This document shows, one piece after another, positions 42,675-42,937 of a stretch of DNA of 42,937 nt. This DNA comes from a virus: IMG/VR virus record IMGVR_UViG_3300027770_000097, positions 1 to 42,937 of that record. One strand, 5' to 3'. The position numbers and the translations under genes were made by a program. Each line of letters begins with the position of its first letter. The stretch's first letter is position 1. The notes under the pieces were generated by a model. The model was given only the letters and a program-made list of their open reading frames with translations, was not told the DNA's origin and searched no databases.

Positions 42675-42937
42675 TTACTTACCGAATACGTGAGAACCGA
42701 TGTGCTGTAATTCTATACTTGTATCCATCCAAACATCATAACCAATATCACTCACACGATGAAAGAAACTCATATCTTCTCCTAAGTATTTTCCTTCTTT
42801 ATTCATTTCTGCAAAGTAGTGATATGAATTATGATATTCTTTTTCAGTAATTGGATAGTTTGAATTATTCAATCCTGGAAAATACTTTAATTCACTATAA
42901 TGTTTATTTAGTTTCTCAAAGACACTTCTATGAATTA
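42675..42937 (-). CDS. Glycosyltransferase (GT2-like), C-terminal fragment
   Basis: The frame is open to the right edge, so 87 C-terminal residues are visible. YLGEDMSFFHRVSDIGYDVW followed by MDTSIELQHIGSHVF matches the end of GT2-like phage glycosyltransferases (L-x-E-D-x-x-F-x-x-R-x-x-x-I-G-x-x-x-W). It is the first gene of the decoration run seen here. Confidence 0.7.
   Translation of the reverse strand, partial: IHRSVFEKLNKHYSELKYFPGLNNSNYPITEKEYHNSYHYFAEMNKEGKYLGEDMSFFHRVSDIGYDVWMDTSIELQHIGSHVFGK

Overview
This window looks like part of a large AT-rich T4-type myovirus that infects cyanobacteria (a cyanophage). The evidence is: every recognisable gene lies on the minus strand in tightly overlapping runs; T4-type late promoters (TATAAATA) stand before several genes; the CobS/CobT-like pair common in cyanophages is present; several proteins carry an N-terminus like the T4 capsid-targeting sequence; many tRNA genes are present; and there is a tmRNA whose tag (ANNIVAFSR...) is of cyanobacterial type and whose gene is circularly permuted, as in marine Synechococcus and Prochlorococcus. 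No photosynthesis genes are seen here. All genes read from high to low coordinates.

Layout. Positions 1-10,420 hold the start of an SF2 helicase, tRNA-Thr, a GIY-YIG homing nuclease, about 40 small early-type genes of mostly unknown function, tRNA-Arg(TCT), and a probable phage-borne nuclease/DNA-methyltransferase pair (9,229-10,414). Positions 10,530-13,271 hold the permuted tmRNA and 17 tRNA genes, separated by short hairpins and broken by two small genes and an HNH homing nuclease. Positions 13,460-16,660 hold a KTSC-like gene and a late-promoter-driven block of internal-virion-like proteins, one carrying an HNH nuclease motif. Positions 16,655-27,507 are about 40 further small genes, many translationally coupled by ATGA or TAATG overlaps. 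Positions 27,541-30,890 encode the AAA+ ATPase and the VWA/HEXXH protein (CobS/CobT-like). Positions 30,972-42,937 are a virion-decoration island: three giant repeat proteins, two sulfotransferases, two Fe(II)/2-oxoglutarate-type oxygenases and three glycosyltransferases, one of them cut by the window edge.

Regulation. Over twenty intergenic linkers share one plan: a GTGCCA...TGGCAC hairpin or a rho-independent terminator after the upstream gene, a C-rich spacer, then an extended -10 (TGCTATAAT or a close variant), often overlapped by a covarying palindrome (ATTACnnnGTAAT). They match the idea of the PeSL mobile promoter/stem-loop cassettes of T4-type phages. Late genes instead use TATAAATA.

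Most notable: (1) a phage tmRNA with a host-like tag body but a C-terminus (...APSLV) that lacks the usual -AA degron; (2) three paralogous proteins that each contain exactly twelve roughly 45-residue GWFGGG/RIDFSND repeats split six plus six by an IRxQKAG-type linker, suggesting paired six-bladed propellers; (3) a twice-occurring order repeat protein - oxygenase - sulfotransferase, interleaved with glycosyltransferases, suggesting a phage system that hydroxylates, sulfates and glycosylates its own fibres or the host surface.
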